From Pseudomonas syringae (GTDB taxonomy: Bacteria; Pseudomonadota; Gammaproteobacteria; Pseudomonadales; Pseudomonadaceae): a DNA stretch of 64,000 nucleotides. Numbering within the stretch: the stretch's first letter is position 1; each line of letters begins with the position of its first letter. Made by a program: the position numbers and the translations under genes. Location: the NCBI RefSeq assembly GCF_000737245.1, contig NZ_JPQU01000019.1:62001-126000 (forward strand), written 5' to 3'. The notes beneath the pieces were generated by a model. That model was not told the DNA's origin. It worked only from the letters and a program-made list of their open reading frames with translations, and made no database searches. This document shows, in pieces, positions 50,042 through 64,000 of the stretch.

Positions 50042-53000
50042 TCAATTACCGCTGGAGTTCAACGCTTCAGTCAATGCAGCTTCGACTTCGCTAGCGCTGA
50101 CACGCAACGGCTTGTCTACTTCACGGCGACGCTTACGCTCGCTGTGATATGCCAGACCGGTACCGGCCGGGATCAGACGACCAACAACCACGTTTTCTTT
50201 CAGGCCGCGCAGGTAATCGCGCTTACCTGTTACCGCTGCTTCGGTCAGTACTCGGGTTGTCTCTTGGAAAGAGGCCGCGGAGATGAACGACTCAGTGGAC
50301 AACGAAGCTTTGGTGATACCCAGCAGAACACGAGTGAACTTGGCGTCAAATTTCTCGTCAGCGGTCAGACGCTCGTTTTCTACCAGCACGTGAGTCAACT
50401 CCATCTGGTCACCTTTGATGAAGGTGGAATCACCAGATTCGGCAATCTCAACTTTACGCAGCATCTGACGCAGAATGGTCTCGATGTGCTTATCGTTGAT
50501 CTTCACGCCTTGCAGACGGTAAACGTCCTGGATCTCGTTAACGATGTACTTGGCCAGTGCACTCACACCCAGCAAACGCAGGATGTCATGCGGATCGCTC
50601 GGGCCGTCGGAGATAACTTCGCCGCGGTTTACCTGTTCGCCTTCGAAGACGTTCAGGTGACGCCACTTCGGAATCAGCTCTTCGTACGGATCACTGCCAT
50701 CGTTCGGGGTAATAACCAGACGGCGCTTGCCTTTGGTTTCCTTACCGAACGCGATGGTGCCGCTAACTTCAGCCAGAATCGAGGCTTCTTTCGGACGACG
50801 GGCTTCGAACAAGTCGGCAACACGCGGCAGACCACCGGTGATGTCACGGGTTTTCGAAGTTTCTTGCGGGATACGCGCGATAACATCACCGATCGCAACC
50901 TGCACACCATCCGCGACACCAACCAATGCGTTAGCCGGCAGGAAGTACTGAGCAGGCACATCAGTACCTGGCAGCAACAGATCCTTGCCATCAACACCCA
51001 CCATCTTCACAGCCGGACGAATGTCTTTGCCCGCTGCTGGACGGTCTTTAGCATCCAGAACTTCAATGTTGGTCATACCGGTCAGTTCGTCGGTCTGACG
51101 CTTGATCGTGATGCCTTCTTCCATGCCCACGTAGGTCACGGTACCTTTCATTTCGGTAACGATTGGGTGGGTGTGCGGATCCCACTTGGCAACAATCGAA
51201 CCAGCGTCGACCTTGTCGCCTTCCTTGACCGAAATGACTGCACCGTAAGGCAGCTTGTAACGCTCACGCTCACGGCCGTAGTCATCAGCGATTGCCAGCT
51301 CACCGGAACGCGATACAGCAACCAGGTGACCATCTACTCGCTCAACGTGCTTCAGGTTGTGCAGACGGACGGTACCGCCATTCTTCACCTGAACGCTGTC
51401 GGCTGCGGAGGTCCGGCTTGCCGCACCACCGATGTGGAACGTACGCATCGTCAGCTGGGTCCCCGGCTCACCGATGGACTGTGCAGCGATTACGCCGACA
51501 GCTTCACCAATGTTCACCTGGTGACCACGAGCCAGATCACGGCCGTAGCACTTGGCGCAAATGCCATAGCGGGTTTCGCAGCTGATTGGCGAGCGAACGA
51601 TAACTTCGTCGATGCTGTTCAGCTCGATGAACTCAACCCACTTCTCGTCTACCAGCGTACCTGCAGGCACGATGACTTCGTCGGTGCCAGGCTTGAAAAC
51701 GTCACGGGCGATTACTCGACCCAGTACGCGTTCGCCCAACGGCTCAACAACGTCGCCGCCTTCAATGTGCGGAGTCATCAGCAGACCGTGTTCGGTACCG
51801 CAGTCGACTTCGGTAACGACCAGATCCTGGGCAACGTCCACCAGACGACGAGTCAGATAACCGGAGTTAGCTGTCTTCAATGCGGTATCCGCAAGGCCCT
51901 TACGAGCACCGTGAGTCGAGATGAAGTACTGAAGTACGCTCAAACCTTCACGGAAGTTAGCAGTAATCGGCGTCTCAATGATCGAGCCGTCCGGCTTGGC
52001 CATCAGACCACGCATACCCGCCAACTGACGAATCTGTGCCGCCGAACCCCGTGCGCCGGAGTCAGCCATCATGTACATCGAGTTGAAGGATTCCTGATCA
52101 ACTTCGACGCCGTGACGGTCGATAACGCGCTCTTTGGACAGGTTCGACATCATCGCTTTCGAGACTTCGTCGTTCGCCTTGGACCAAAGGTCGATTACCT
52201 TGTTGTACTTCTCGCCCTGAGTTACCAAGCCCGAGGCGTACTGACTTTCGATCTCTTTAACTTCTTCGGTAGCGGCATCAATGATGCGAGCTTTTTCATC
52301 AGGGATAACGAAGTCGTTAACGCCGATGGAAACACCCGAAATCGTCGAGTAGGCAAAACCGGTGTACATCAACTGGTCGGCGAAGATAACGGTCTCTTTC
52401 AAACCAACCACGCGGTAGCACTGGTTGATCAGCTTGGAGATCGCCTTTTTCTTCATCGGCTGGTTGACCACGTCGTACGACAGGCCTTTTGGCACAACCT
52501 GATACAGCAGGGCACGGCCAACGGTGGTGTCGACAATACGGGTGCCGCTTACGCTGCCGCCGTCACGGTCATTGACCGTTTCGTTGATCCGCACTTTAAC
52601 CTTGGCATGCAGCGCGGCTTCGCCGGCACGGAATACACGGTCAACTTCCTGCAGATCAGCAAATACACGACCTTCGCCTTTGGCGTTGATCGCTTCACGA
52701 GTCATGTAGTACAGACCCAATACAACGTCCTGGGAAGGAACGATGATTGGCTCACCGTTCGCTGGCGACAGGATGTTGTTGGTCGACATCATCAGCGCAC
52801 GCGCTTCGAGCTGGGCTTCCAGCGTCAGCGGTACGTGTACAGCCATCTGGTCGCCGTCGAAGTCGGCGTTGTACGCGGCACAGACCAGAGGGTGCAGCTG
52901 AATAGCCTTACCTTCGATCAGTACCGGCTCAAACGCCTGAATGCCCAGACGGTGAAGAGTTGGTGCACGGTTGAGAAGCACCGGGTGTTCACGAATTACT

Positions 53001-54241
53001 TCGGCGAGAACGTCCCAAACCTCTGGCAGCTCACGCTCGACCATTTTCTTCGCAGCTTTGATGGTCGTGGCCAGGCCACGCATTTCCAGCTTGCCGAAAA
53101 TGAACGGTTTGAACAGCTCGAGAGCCATTTTCTTCGGCAGACCGCACTGGTGCAGACGCAGGGTCGGACCAACGGTAATTACCGAACGGCCCGAGTAGTC
53201 AACACGCTTACCGAGCAAGTTCTGACGGAAACGACCCTGCTTACCCTTGATCATGTCAGCCAGGGATTTCAGAGGACGCTTGTTCGAGCCAGTGATGGCG
53301 CGACCGCGACGGCCGTTGTCGAGCAGTGCATCGACAGCTTCCTGCAACATACGCTTTTCGTTGCGCACGATGATGTCCGGAGCGGACAGATCAAGCAGGC
53401 GCTTCAAACGGTTGTTACGGTTGATCACTCGACGATACAGATCGTTGAGGTCGGAAGTTGCGAAACGACCACCATCCAGCGGAACCAATGGACGGAGATC
53501 TGGCGGCAGAACCGGCAGAACGGTCAGAACCATCCACTCAGGCAGGTTGCCTGAACCCTGGAAGGCTTCCATCAGCTTCAGACGCTTGGACAGCTTCTTG
53601 ATTTTGGTTTCGGAGTTGGTTTGCGGAATTTCTTCACGCAAACGACCAATCTCGTGTTCCAGATCGATAGCGTGCAGCAGTTCGCGGACGGCCTCAGCAC
53701 CCATGCGGGCGTCGAAATCATCACCGAACTCTTCCAGCGCTTCGAAATACTGCTCGTCGTTCAGCAGCTGACCTTTTTCAAGGGTGGTCATGCCCGGATC
53801 GATGACGACGTAGCTCTCGAAGTAGAGAACGCGTTCGATATCACGCAGGGTCATGTCCATCAGCAAGCCGATACGGGATGGCAGCGACTTCAGGAACCAG
53901 ATGTGGGCAACAGGCGATGCCAGTTCGATGTGAGCCATACGCTCACGACGTACCTTGGCCAGTGCAACTTCAACGCCGCACTTTTCGCAGATCACACCAC
54001 GGTGTTTCAGGCGCTTGTACTTACCGCACAGGCACTCGTAATCCTTGACCGGACCAAAAATCTTGGCGCAGAACAAGCCGTCACGTTCAGGTTTAAACGT
54101 ACGGTAGTTGATGGTTTCCGGCTTTTTAACTTCACCGAACGACCACGAACGGATCATCTCAGGCGATGCCAATCCAATACGGATGGCGTCGAACTCTTCG
54201 ACTTGACCCTGGTTTTTCAGCAAATTCAGTAGGTCTTTCAA
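50042..54241 (-). CDS. rpoC: RNA polymerase subunit beta'
   Basis: A 1399-residue catalytic subunit. The N-terminal zinc site is [20 protein letters not shown] near residues 70-90; the active-site metal loop is [12 protein letters not shown] near 458-469; a second zinc site lies around [13 protein letters not shown] near 888-900. The trigger-loop and bridge-helix segments look normal (for example [20 protein letters not shown]). It is 63 bases after rpoB. Confidence 0.99.
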   Translation of the reverse strand: MKDLLNLLKNQGQVEEFDAIRIGLASPEMIRSWSFGEVKKPETINYRTFKPERDGLFCAKIFGPVKDYECLCGKYKRLKHRGVICEKCGVEVALAKVRRERMAHIELASPVAHIWFLKSLPSRIGLLMDMTLRDIERVLYFESYVVIDPGMTTLEKGQLLNDEQYFEALEEFGDDFDARMGAEAVRELLHAIDLEHEIGRLREEIPQTNSETKIKKLSKRLKLMEAFQGSGNLPEWMVLTVLPVLPPDLRPLVPLDGGRFATSDLNDLYRRVINRNNRLKRLLDLSAPDIIVRNEKRMLQEAVDALLDNGRRGRAITGSNKRPLKSLADMIKGKQGRFRQNLLGKRVDYSGRSVITVGPTLRLHQCGLPKKMALELFKPFIFGKLEMRGLATTIKAAKKMVERELPEVWDVLAEVIREHPVLLNRAPTLHRLGIQAFEPVLIEGKAIQLHPLVCAAYNADFDGDQMAVHVPLTLEAQLEARALMMSTNNILSPANGEPIIVPSQDVVLGLYYMTREAINAKGEGRVFADLQEVDRVFRAGEAALHAKVKVRINETVNDRDGGSVSGTRIVDTTVGRALLYQVVPKGLSYDVVNQPMKKKAISKLINQCYRVVGLKETVIFADQLMYTGFAYSTISGVSIGVNDFVIPDEKARIIDAATEEVKEIESQYASGLVTQGEKYNKVIDLWSKANDEVSKAMMSNLSKERVIDRHGVEVDQESFNSMYMMADSGARGSAAQIRQLAGMRGLMAKPDGSIIETPITANFREGLSVLQYFISTHGARKGLADTALKTANSGYLTRRLVDVAQDLVVTEVDCGTEHGLLMTPHIEGGDVVEPLGERVLGRVIARDVFKPGTDEVIVPAGTLVDEKWVEFIELNSIDEVIVRSPISCETRYGICAKCYGRDLARGHQVNIGEAVGVIAAQSIGEPGTQLTMRTFHIGGAASRTSAADSVQVKNGGTVRLHNLKHVERVDGHLVAVSRSGELAIADDYGRERERYKLPYGAVISVKEGDKVDAGSIVAKWDPHTHPIVTEMKGTVTYVGMEEGITIKRQTDELTGMTNIEVLDAKDRPAAGKDIRPAVKMVGVDGKDLLLPGTDVPAQYFLPANALVGVADGVQVAIGDVIARIPQETSKTRDITGGLPRVADLFEARRPKEASILAEVSGTIAFGKETKGKRRLVITPNDGSDPYEELIPKWRHLNVFEGEQVNRGEVISDGPSDPHDILRLLGVSALAKYIVNEIQDVYRLQGVKINDKHIETILRQMLRKVEIAESGDSTFIKGDQMELTHVLVENERLTADEKFDAKFTRVLLGITKASLSTESFISAASFQETTRVLTEAAVTGKRDYLRGLKENVVVGRLIPAGTGLAYHSERKRRREVDKPLRVSASEVEAALTEALNSSGN

Positions 54242-54304
54242 GGCCTTTCCTCCTGGCGGAGCAGAGGGCAGTCATACAGACCCACCCTCGATTCGCGTCA
54301 CGTG

Positions 54305-58378
<4,074 letters not shown>

Positions 58379-58598
58379 CAGCGTTCCCCAGCTTGGTCAC
58401 CTGCTTGTTTGGCTCCTCCCGACGGGAGCAGCCAGAAAATCGTGCAAACCCCTTGGTTTGCGCCACCATCACCGGTGGTTTTTACACGTCACGGATGCCA
58501 GCCTAGCCAGTCATCTATAACGGAAAAAGGCCGGTGGCAAGAGCCACCAGCCATCAGCCTTTCGCTTAACGCTCGGGCTGGACACTCAAAGTCGATAC
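58379..58598 (-). promoter_or_regulatory. rplL-rpoB intergenic control region
   Basis: These 220 bases hold the attenuator hairpin (58523-58552) and, closer to rpoB, further stem-loops: GCAAACC-AAGG-GGTTTGC near 58443-58460 and a GCTCC/GGAGC hairpin at 58411-58428. In E. coli the equivalent region reduces rpoBC expression relative to rplJL by termination and RNase III cleavage. Confidence 0.6.
58523..58552 (-). terminator. Attenuator between rplL and rpoB
   Basis: GGCTGGTGGC-TCTT-GCCACCGGCC pairs over ten bases (one G-U) and is followed by TTTTTCC on the minus strand. Termination should be partial, since rpoB has no other visible promoter. Confidence 0.75.
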
Positions 58599-58964
58599 TT
58601 ACTTCAGCTCGACTTTAGCGCCTGCTTCTTCCAGCGTAGCTTTGGCTTTGTCAGCAGCGTCTTTCGCAACTGCTTCCAGAACCATTGCTGGAGCGCCGTC
58701 AACTACAGCCTTGGCTTCTTTCAAGCCCAGACCAGTCAGCTCACGTACAGCCTTGATCACGTTAACTTTCTTCTCGCCAGCTTCCAGCAGCATGACGTTG
58801 AATTCAGTTTGCTCTTCAACAACAGCGGCAGCAGCAGCTGGACCAGCAGAAGCAGCAGCGGCAGTAACACCGAACTTTTCTTCAAAGGCTTTGATCAGCT
58901 CAACAACCTGCAGAACGGACATTTCGCCAACTGCGTTGAGGATATCGTCTTGAGAGATAGACAT
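58599..58964 (-). CDS. rplL: 50S ribosomal protein L7/L12
   Basis: A 121-residue stalk protein. The N-terminal dimerisation domain is about 1-32 ([20 protein letters not shown]), the Ala-rich hinge about 36-50, and the C-terminal factor-binding domain about 52-121 ([20 protein letters not shown]). It is 77 bases after rplJ. Confidence 0.98.
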   Translation of the reverse strand: MSISQDDILNAVGEMSVLQVVELIKAFEEKFGVTAAAASAGPAAAAAVVEEQTEFNVMLLEAGEKKVNVIKAVRELTGLGLKEAKAVVDGAPAMVLEAVAKDAADKAKATLEEAGAKVELK

Positions 58965-59041
58965 GAATCTAATTCCTGAATTGGGGACGGCCTACGCGAC
59001 CATCGAAATAAACAAAAATACGCGAAAGAAGGTACGGAGCC

Positions 59042-59542
59042 TTAGGCTGCGGCCGCTTCTTTTTGGTCGCGAATAGCCGCCAGAGTACGAGCCAACTTGC
59101 TGGTAGCGCCTTGAATCACGCTCATCAGCTGGGAGATTGCTTCGTCACGGGTCGGCAAGGTTGCCAGTACGTCGATCTGATTAGCTGCGAGGAACTTGCC
59201 CTCGAACGCAGCTGCCTTGATCTCGAACTTGTCCTGACCTTTAGCGAACTCTTTGAACAAACGGGCAGCAGCGCCAGGATGTTCGTTGGAGAAAGCGATC
59301 AAGGTCGGGCCAGTGAACGCGTCGTTGAGGACACTGTAATCAGTACCTTCAACTGCACGCTTGAGCAGGGTGTTACGTACAACACGTACGTAAACGCCAG
59401 CTTCACGAGCCTCTTTACGGAGTCCGGTCATTGCGCTTACTGTCACGCCACGGGCATCAGCCACGACAGCAGACAGAGCGACTTTGGCAGCCTCGTTGAC
59501 TTCAGCGACGATGGCCTTCTTGTCTTCGAGTTTAATTGCCAC
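59042..59542 (-). CDS. rplJ: 50S ribosomal protein L10
   Basis: A 166-residue stalk base protein that carries L7/L12 dimers. [40 protein letters not shown] and a C-terminal helix for L7/L12 binding are present. L10 with L7/L12 represses its own leader in E. coli; a structured leader precedes it here. Confidence 0.98.
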   Translation of the reverse strand: MAIKLEDKKAIVAEVNEAAKVALSAVVADARGVTVSAMTGLRKEAREAGVYVRVVRNTLLKRAVEGTDYSVLNDAFTGPTLIAFSNEHPGAAARLFKEFAKGQDKFEIKAAAFEGKFLAANQIDVLATLPTRDEAISQLMSVIQGATSKLARTLAAIRDQKEAAAA

Positions 59543-59737
59543 GGGTTTAACTCCTGCTTGTTACCGTTTCACCTGGCCGAAGCCGGATGTCGTTTTGGTG
59601 TCTGATTCGGTAAGGAACCGGGAGCACCATCTGCGTAGGCTTGTTTTTTAAGACTTGCGTCGCCTACGGTCTTGGATAGCCCCCGCCAGGCAGGGACCCC
59701 AATTTTTCATTGGCGCGGCGAACGCACCAATGGTGTC
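59543..59737 (-). ncRNA. rplJ leader (L10-type autoregulatory leader)
   Basis: The 195 bases between rplA and rplJ have no gene. On the minus strand a CGTAGGC / GCCTACG stem closes a loop containing CTTAAAAAACAA, followed by AGATGGTGCTCCCGGTTCC, the kind of element that L10 leaders contain, and a CCAAT/ATTGG hairpin near 59707-59722. Assignment rests on position and folding by eye. Confidence 0.55.
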
Positions 59738-60433
59738 TTACGCGTCCAGGGAACCCTGATCGATCACCAGGCCTGGGCCCATAGTGGTGCTCAATGTAAC
59801 GCGCTTAACGTAGATGCCTTTCGAAGAAGCTGGCTTGATACGCTTCAAATCAGCGATAAGAGCTTCAACGTTTTCCTTCAGCTTGACTGCGTCGAAACCG
59901 ACCTTGCCAACTGAAGTGTGGATGATGCCGTTTTTGTCGGTGCGATAACGAACCTGACCAGCCTTGGCATTCTTGACGGCGTTAGCAACGTCAGGAGTAA
60001 CAGTGCCGACTTTAGGGTTAGGCATCAGGCCACGTGGGCCAAGGATCTGACCCAACTGACCAACAACGCGCATCGCATCCGGAGAAGCGATTACTACGTC
60101 ATAGTTCAGGTCGCCGCCTTTCATTTCGGCAGCCAGGTCGTCCATACCAACGCGATCCGCGCCGGCAGCCAGAGCGGCCTCAGCAGCAGGGCCCTGGGTG
60201 AACACAGCAACGCGAACAGTCTTGCCAGTGCCGTGCGGCAGCACAGTAGCGCTACGTACAACCTGGTCAGATTTACGCGGGTCAACACCAAGGTTTACAG
60301 CAACGTCAACAGACTCGCTGAACTTGACGGTCGACAGCTCGGCCAGCAGGGTAGCTGCGTCGGTGAAGCTGTACGATTTGCCCGGCTCGATTTTAGCCGC
60401 GATAGCTTTTTGGCGCTTAGTCAGCTTAGCCAT
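59738..60433 (-). CDS. rplA: 50S ribosomal protein L1
   Basis: A 231-residue mobile stalk protein; in E. coli it represses the rplK-rplA message. [20 protein letters not shown] starts it, and [20 protein letters not shown] is the conserved RNA-binding segment. Its ATG overlaps the rplK stop. Confidence 0.98.
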   Translation of the reverse strand: MAKLTKRQKAIAAKIEPGKSYSFTDAATLLAELSTVKFSESVDVAVNLGVDPRKSDQVVRSATVLPHGTGKTVRVAVFTQGPAAEAALAAGADRVGMDDLAAEMKGGDLNYDVVIASPDAMRVVGQLGQILGPRGLMPNPKVGTVTPDVANAVKNAKAGQVRYRTDKNGIIHTSVGKVGFDAVKLKENVEALIADLKRIKPASSKGIYVKRVTLSTTMGPGLVIDQGSLDA

Positions 60434-60864
60434 TACACACCCTCCACGTTAAGGCCCATGCTACGAGCGGAACCGGCGATAGTACGCACGGCCGCTTCCA
60501 TGTCAGCAGCAGTCAGATCCGCATTTTTTGCTTTAGCGATATCTTCCAGCTGTGCACGAGTCACGGTGCCAACTTTAACGGTGTTCGGACGTGCCGAGCC
60601 GCTAGTCAGACCAGCAGCTTTCTTCAGCAGAACCGAAGCAGGGGTGCTCTTTGTTTCGAAAGTGAAGCTACGGTCGCTATAGACAGTGATGATCACTGGA
60701 GTCGGCAGACCCGGCTCAAGACCCTGAGTACGGGCGTTGAAGGCCTTGCAGAATTCCATGATGTTCACGCCGTGCTGACCCAGGGCCGGACCTACTGGCG
60801 GGCTAGGGTTAGCTTGAGCAGCTTTCACTTGCAGCTTGATGTAAGCGGTAATTTTCTTGGCCAT
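60433..60864 (-). CDS. rplK: 50S ribosomal protein L11
   Basis: A 143-residue GTPase-centre protein. [20 protein letters not shown] is the thiostrepton-region N-terminal domain, and the C-terminal RNA-binding domain contains [20 protein letters not shown]. The frame opens at 60876, but [12 protein letters not shown] at 60864 is the family start. It is the first gene after the nusG terminator; I could not pick a promoter with confidence in the 70 bases between. Confidence 0.98.
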   Translation of the reverse strand: MAKKITAYIKLQVKAAQANPSPPVGPALGQHGVNIMEFCKAFNARTQGLEPGLPTPVIITVYSDRSFTFETKSTPASVLLKKAAGLTSGSARPNTVKVGTVTRAQLEDIAKAKNADLTAADMEAAVRTIAGSARSMGLNVEGV

Positions 60865-60935
60865 GAGGCACTCCAATTACGGGTTCAAACGCCAATCAAG
60901 GCTCCCCGGTTACTTGCACGTTTATCCCAGTGACG

Positions 60936-60965
60936 AAAAAACCCCACAGCCTATGGCTACGGGGT
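60936..60965 (-). terminator. Intrinsic terminator after nusG
   Basis: ACCCCGTAGCC-ATA-GGCTGTGGGGT pairs over eleven positions (two G-U) and is followed by a run of T on the minus strand, 18 bases after nusG. Confidence 0.9.
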
Positions 60966-60982
60966 ATGGGATTCTCGCTCAG

Positions 60983-61516
60983 CTAGACCTTTTCGACCTG
61001 ACTGAACTCCAGCTCCACCGGAGTGGAACGACCGAAAATGAGCACCGCGACTTGAATCCGGCTCTTCTCGTAATTAACTTCTTCAACTGTGCCGTTAAAA
61101 TCTGCAAACGGACCGTCGGTAACACGAACAACCTCACCCGGCTCAAACAGAGTCTTAGGCTTCGGCTTGTCGCTACCGTCCGCTACGCGACGCAAGATCG
61201 CATCAGCTTCTTTATCTGTGATGGGCGCAGGCTTATCAGCAGTACCGCCGATAAAACCCATGACGCGAGGGGTATCCTTGACCAAGTGCCAGGTACCTTC
61301 GTTCATATCCATCTGAACCAGCACATAGCCAGGAAAGAATTTACGCTCACTTTTGCGCTTCTGGCCGTTACGCATCTCCACCACTTCTTCAGTGGGGACC
61401 AGAATCTCGCCGAAGCCATCTTCCATGCCAGCCAGCTTCACACGCTCGATCAACGAGCGCATTACATGCTTTTCGTAACCCGAATAAGCATGCACTACGT
61501 ACCAACGCTTAGCCAC
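60983..61516 (-). CDS. nusG: NusG, transcription elongation/termination factor
   Basis: A 177-residue factor with an NGN domain (about 1-115; [20 protein letters not shown]) and a KOW domain (about 122-177; [20 protein letters not shown]). It couples RNA polymerase to Rho or to S10 of the leading ribosome. It is nine bases after secE. Confidence 0.98.
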   Translation of the reverse strand: MAKRWYVVHAYSGYEKHVMRSLIERVKLAGMEDGFGEILVPTEEVVEMRNGQKRKSERKFFPGYVLVQMDMNEGTWHLVKDTPRVMGFIGGTADKPAPITDKEADAILRRVADGSDKPKPKTLFEPGEVVRVTDGPFADFNGTVEEVNYEKSRIQVAVLIFGRSTPVELEFSQVEKV

Positions 61517-61525
61517 GGGACACCC

Positions 61526-61894
61526 TTAGCCAACAATCAAGGAAACAAGCCAGCCGAGCAGGGAATCAAGCCCCCACAACAGCAACGCCATAACCAGGAC
61601 AACAGCCACAACAATCAGAGTGGTCTGCGTGGTTTCTTGGCGAGTCGGCCAAACGACTTTACGAATTTCGGCTCGCGCTTCCTTGGCTAGAACAAAGAAA
61701 GCCTTACCTCTACCAGTCTGCAGACCTACAAATGCAGCAACCCCAGCCAAAACAAGAAGAACCAGGACGCGATACAGAATCGGTTGAGCTGAGTAGTATT
61801 GATTACCGACAACCCCGACCACTACCAGAGCGACCACAACCAGCCACTTGAGCAGATCGAAGCGAGATTCTTGGGCTTCAGCCTTGAGAGTCAT
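61526..61894 (-). CDS. secE: SecE, preprotein translocase subunit
   Basis: A 122-residue inner-membrane protein with three membrane segments (about 17-35, 39-57 and 92-118), as in E. coli. The conserved cytoplasmic amphipathic helix and third segment begin at EARAEIRKVVWPTRQETTQT. It is downstream of tRNA-Trp. Confidence 0.97.
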   Translation of the reverse strand: MTLKAEAQESRFDLLKWLVVVALVVVGVVGNQYYSAQPILYRVLVLLVLAGVAAFVGLQTGRGKAFFVLAKEARAEIRKVVWPTRQETTQTTLIVVAVVLVMALLLWGLDSLLGWLVSLIVG

Positions 61895-61940
61895 CTACGG
61901 TAATCCTGTGAAAAGAAAGCCAGATACAAGCTATTGAATC

Positions 61941-62016
61941 TGGCAGGTCAGGAGGGAATCGAACCCCCAACCTACGGTTTTGGAGACCGTCGCTCTGCCA
62001 ATTGAGCTACTGACCT
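61941..62016 (-). tRNA. tRNA-Trp (CCA anticodon)
   Basis: A 76-base cloverleaf with encoded 3' CCA. The acceptor stem AGGTCAG pairs with CTGACCT, the T-arm is GGGGGTTCGATTCCCTC, and the anticodon stem-loop ACGGTCTCCAAAACCGT gives CCA. It is probably co-transcribed with secE-nusG. Confidence 0.98.
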
Positions 62017-62037
62017 AAAAGCAAAATCAGGCCGACC

Positions 62038-62066
62038 AATATGCCAGCCCAACAAGAGATTTTCAA
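62038..62066 (-). promoter_or_regulatory. Promoter of tRNA-Trp-secE-nusG
   Basis: TTGAAA (62066-62061), a 17-base spacer and CATATT (62043-62038) on the minus strand, with a G/C-rich discriminator (GGTCGG) of the type found at stringently controlled promoters. It is 22 bases before tRNA-Trp. Confidence 0.55.
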
Positions 62067-62138
62067 GCGCATTCAGCATATTGCTGAATATACGCGACGC
62101 CGCACCGACAAAAACCACACCGATTCAGCCGGTAAAAC

Positions 62139-62166
62139 AAAGGCAGATATTTGCATATCTGCCTTT
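62139..62166 (-). terminator. Hairpin after tRNA-Thr
   Basis: AAAGGCAGATAT / ATATCTGCCTTT, a perfect 12-base stem with a four-base loop, five bases after tRNA-Thr. The T-tract TTTGTTTT is interrupted, but it is well placed to end the Tyr-Gly-Thr tRNA transcript. Confidence 0.7.
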
Positions 62167-62170
62167 ATAA

Positions 62171-62246
62171 TGGAGCTCTTGAGCGGATTCGAACCGCTGA
62201 CCTCACCCTTACCAAGGGTGTGCTCTACCAACTGAGCTACAAGAGC
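62171..62246 (-). tRNA. tRNA-Thr (GGT anticodon)
   Basis: A 76-base cloverleaf with encoded CCA: acceptor GCTCTTG / CAAGAGC, anticodon stem-loop CACCCTTGGTAAGGGTG with GGT. It is the third tRNA of the Tyr-Gly-Thr cluster. Confidence 0.98.
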
Positions 62247-62271
62247 AAAACCTGAACATCTACAGCAAATC

Positions 62272-62345
<74 letters not shown>

Positions 62346-62371
62346 TAAACTTGCTGCAATTGCTAAAAATT

Positions 62372-62456
62372 TGGTGGAGGGAGAAGGATTCGAACCTTCG
62401 AAGTCGTAGACGTCAGATTTACAGTCTGATCCCTTTGGCCGCTCGGGAACCCCTCC
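62372..62456 (-). tRNA. tRNA-Tyr (GTA anticodon)
   Basis: An 85-base class II tRNA with a long variable arm and encoded CCA: acceptor GGAGGGG, anticodon stem-loop CAGACTGTAAATCTG, giving GTA. First gene of the cluster. Confidence 0.98.
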
Positions 62457-62469
62457 TGAACGAGGCAGC

Positions 62470-62498
62470 ATTCTCAACTCATGCCACCCTTCTGTCAA
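62470..62498 (-). promoter_or_regulatory. Promoter of the tRNA-Tyr-Gly-Thr cluster
   Basis: TTGACA (62498-62493), a 17-base spacer and GAGAAT (62475-62470) on the minus strand, 13 bases before the mature 5' end of tRNA-Tyr. Confidence 0.65.
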
Positions 62499-62599
62499 CC
62501 TTTTTCTCAGTAAAAACCTGAGGTTACAAACGCTGACTCTAGCTTTGCCGCAACTTGCAACCAACCAAGCACTGCGAAGCGGGCGCCATTCTATGCAAA

Positions 62600-63037
62600 C
62601 TACTCAGAGGTTGCAATGCCCGAACACAACATTATTTTGTTTTTTAATTGGGGAAAGTCTTGAACCAAGCTATCTACCAGACTCTCACCCACCAGCCGAC
62701 GACTTGCAGGCTCTATTTTCAACCAATATCCGGTTCCGGCAGGCTGTGAAACCGTCTGAAGCTCTGAGTGCACATCAAGACTCGTCAACCTTTGCGCCAC
62801 AACCAAAGCCTCTCTCTCACGCATGAAACCGCCTAGGTAGAGACACGTCTCTTCTGACCGGGCATCGCGCCCCTGCTCCTCACTCCCATCCGACTCTGTC
62901 AGCAGCCGAATATTTTGCTGCTCAGCCCGATGCAGCGAAAGAGGTAAAACCTCTTTCGCTCGTAGCGGAGCCTCTTGCTGATGCCAAACGTAATAAAACC
63001 CATTGAGCATCAACAACAAAAGAAATAACCACCTCAT
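62600..63037 (-). CDS. Membrane-anchored protein with SPOR-like domain
   Basis: A 145-residue protein with an N-terminal membrane segment (MRWLFLLLLMLNGFYYVWHQ), a variable linker (about 22-60) and a C-terminal domain (about 64-140: CLYLGGFMREREALVVAQRL, then SELQTVSQPAGTGYWLKIEP) that resembles the SPOR fold, which in other proteins binds denuded septal peptidoglycan. The assignment is by pattern only. It is seven bases after coaX, as in P. aeruginosa PA4278-PA4279, and has no known link with CoA synthesis. Confidence 0.8.
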   Translation of the reverse strand: MRWLFLLLLMLNGFYYVWHQQEAPLRAKEVLPLSLHRAEQQNIRLLTESDGSEEQGRDARSEETCLYLGGFMREREALVVAQRLTSLDVHSELQTVSQPAGTGYWLKIEPASRRLVGESLVDSLVQDFPQLKNKIMLCSGIATSE

Positions 63038-63044
63038 AAAAACC

Positions 63045-63794
63045 TCAAGGAAACGGGCAGGCCAAAGCGAGACCGACGAAGATTAGATCAGGCATTAACT
63101 TCGCGCCCTCCATACTATCCTTCACCAACTCAGCATCCCCACCAGTTATAAAAAGCAGAAAATCGCCCCCCCAATATTGCCGGGCAATGTCCACTTGAGT
63201 GGCCACAAACCCCTTGATCATCAAAGCGCATCCGCGCTCCACCGCCTCAGCAGTCGATCGACCTGGCAAAAAGCTAGAATGGGCTTGTTCAGCCGCCGCA
63301 TCGTCATAGCGTATGCGGCGTGTATGGGTGCGTAACTGACTGCGCATTAAGGGCAAGCCTGGGCAAATGAAACCGCCAAGGTGCTGCCCTCCAGAATCAA
63401 CGAAGTCGGAGGTAACAGCCGTGCCCAGATCCAGAACAACGCAAGCTTTCCCGGCGATACTGTAGGCCCCCACCAACGCGAGCCAACGATCCATCCCTAG
63501 ACGGTCATATTCCTCATAGCCATTGGAGACTCCGGCCAACAATGGGGAGGGTGCCGCACAAACCGTTGACACTCCGAACCGCTGAGCTATGGCCGAGCTC
63601 AGCTTAAGCGTTTCCTCGACGCTGCGAACACTCACGAGACGGCTGTAACAAAGACTCAGCCCAGCGATGCAAGATACATCCGCAAGTAAAGCCTCGCCAG
63701 AATCAACCACACCGCCTGCGATCACCTCGGATGATACTCGGCTGATGACTCGCCACTTAATGAAGCTATTTCCGCAATCCAGCTCAAGTATCAT
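63045..63794 (-). CDS. coaX: Type III pantothenate kinase
   Basis: A 249-residue enzyme for the first step of coenzyme A synthesis. The ASKHA phosphate motif is [13 protein letters not shown] (about 4-16), the second motif is [20 protein letters not shown] with [19 protein letters not shown] (about 118-155), and [11 protein letters not shown] is the adenosine motif. It overlaps birA by eleven bases, so the two are coupled. Confidence 0.97.
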   Translation of the reverse strand: MILELDCGNSFIKWRVISRVSSEVIAGGVVDSGEALLADVSCIAGLSLCYSRLVSVRSVEETLKLSSAIAQRFGVSTVCAAPSPLLAGVSNGYEEYDRLGMDRWLALVGAYSIAGKACVVLDLGTAVTSDFVDSGGQHLGGFICPGLPLMRSQLRTHTRRIRYDDAAAEQAHSSFLPGRSTAEAVERGCALMIKGFVATQVDIARQYWGGDFLLFITGGDAELVKDSMEGAKLMPDLIFVGLALACPFP

Positions 63795-64000
63795 CGCGCA
63801 ACCTCAAGCTAAGCTCACCACCGCTGAACACTTTCTCGCCATCTCCCACCTGCAACCTGAGAGCACCTTGCGAGTCGATCCCCAGAACCACTCCATGTAC
63901 AGCTTCCGATCCGGCGAGCAAGCTGACAGCCGCCCCCTGCCAGAGATGATTGAACTCCCACTCATCTTTGAGAGATTCAAATCCCTGCTCTTGGTGGATA
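63784..64000 (-). CDS. birA: BirA, biotin-protein ligase / biotin operon repressor (C-terminal end only)
   Basis: Seventy-one codons of the 3' end are present; the rest lies beyond base 64000. The translation includes [20 protein letters not shown] and [20 protein letters not shown], then [14 protein letters not shown], typical of the BirA C-terminal SH3-like domain. The order birA-coaX is standard for pseudomonads. Confidence 0.9.
   Translation of the reverse strand, partial: IHQEQGFESLKDEWEFNHLWQGAAVSLLAGSEAVHGVVLGIDSQGALRLQVGDGEKVFSGGELSLRLRDDT

Noticed and set aside
50144-53554. A 1136-codon open frame antisense to rpoC
   Set aside because: It is produced by codon bias of rpoC on the other strand, has no ribosome site or family resemblance, and the rpoC frame is certain.
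62041-62235. A 64-codon frame across the tRNA-Trp/tRNA-Thr gap
   Set aside because: It runs into tRNA-Thr and the hairpin and resembles no protein; no tuf remnant was recognised in it.

Overview
The window reads as a chromosomal segment of a Pseudomonas of the fluorescens group. Gene order follows the P. aeruginosa chromosome closely: the rib/nrdR cluster to oprG and its epimerase neighbours (roughly PA4054-PA4069), then ssb, uvrA, ferritin, katA, rplQ and on through the ribosomal superoperons to coaX and birA (PA4232-PA4280). The intergenic REP elements are of the type common in P. fluorescens relatives. This assignment rests on gene order and protein sequence recognised by eye, not on a database search.

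Layout. 1-3056 (minus): nrdR, ribD, ribE and the start of ribBA form a riboflavin operon headed by the repressor of ribonucleotide reductase. 3269-5443 (plus): a YbaY-like lipoprotein, a METTL16-type methyltransferase and a thioredoxin-fold co-chaperone. 6145-9325 (plus): a four-gene operon (His-rich periplasmic DUF2796 protein, ABC ATPase, ABC permease, DUF3299 protein) behind a Zur-box-like palindrome, probably a zinc-limitation transport system. 9566-12286: oprG/ompW behind an ANR-like box, then two overlapping sugar-nucleotide dehydrogenase-fold genes. 12716-22389: full-length lhr helicase, a tandem REP array of 133-bp units, an MscS-type channel and an FdhF/YdeP molybdoenzyme. 22603-24261: an NTF2-fold protein and a type II toxin-antitoxin pair (MbcA/ParS/Xre antitoxin, RES toxin) behind a large palindrome.

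24333-31441 holds ssb, a YajR-like MFS transporter, divergent uvrA, a non-haem ferritin of the bacterioferritin fold, and katA. 31673-61894 is one long minus-strand run of translation and transcription genes: alpha operon (rpsM-rpsK-rpsD-rpoA-rplQ), spc operon (rplN to rpmJ, with secY), S10 operon (rpsJ to rpsQ), str operon (rpsL-rpsG-fusA-tuf), rpoB-rpoC with rplJ-rplL, rplK-rplA, and secE-nusG. tRNA genes for Trp, Thr, Gly and Tyr follow, then a SPOR-like protein, coaX and the end of birA. Consensus-like promoters are visible for the str, S10 and alpha operons and for both tRNA units, and intrinsic terminators separate most units.

Most notable observations. RpoB carries Leu (codon CTC) at residue 531, where the invariant His526 (E. 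coli numbering) of the rifampicin pocket is expected; this is a classic rifampicin-resistance substitution and suggests a marked laboratory or field strain. The second EF-Tu gene normally found between tRNA-Thr and tRNA-Trp is absent. The RES/Xre module has a near-perfect 19-bp inverted repeat as a probable operator. The rpsN-rpsH gap in the spc operon is unusually long and structured. I did not see a CRISPR array, prophage, transposase or rRNA gene, and I found no convincing wholly novel system.
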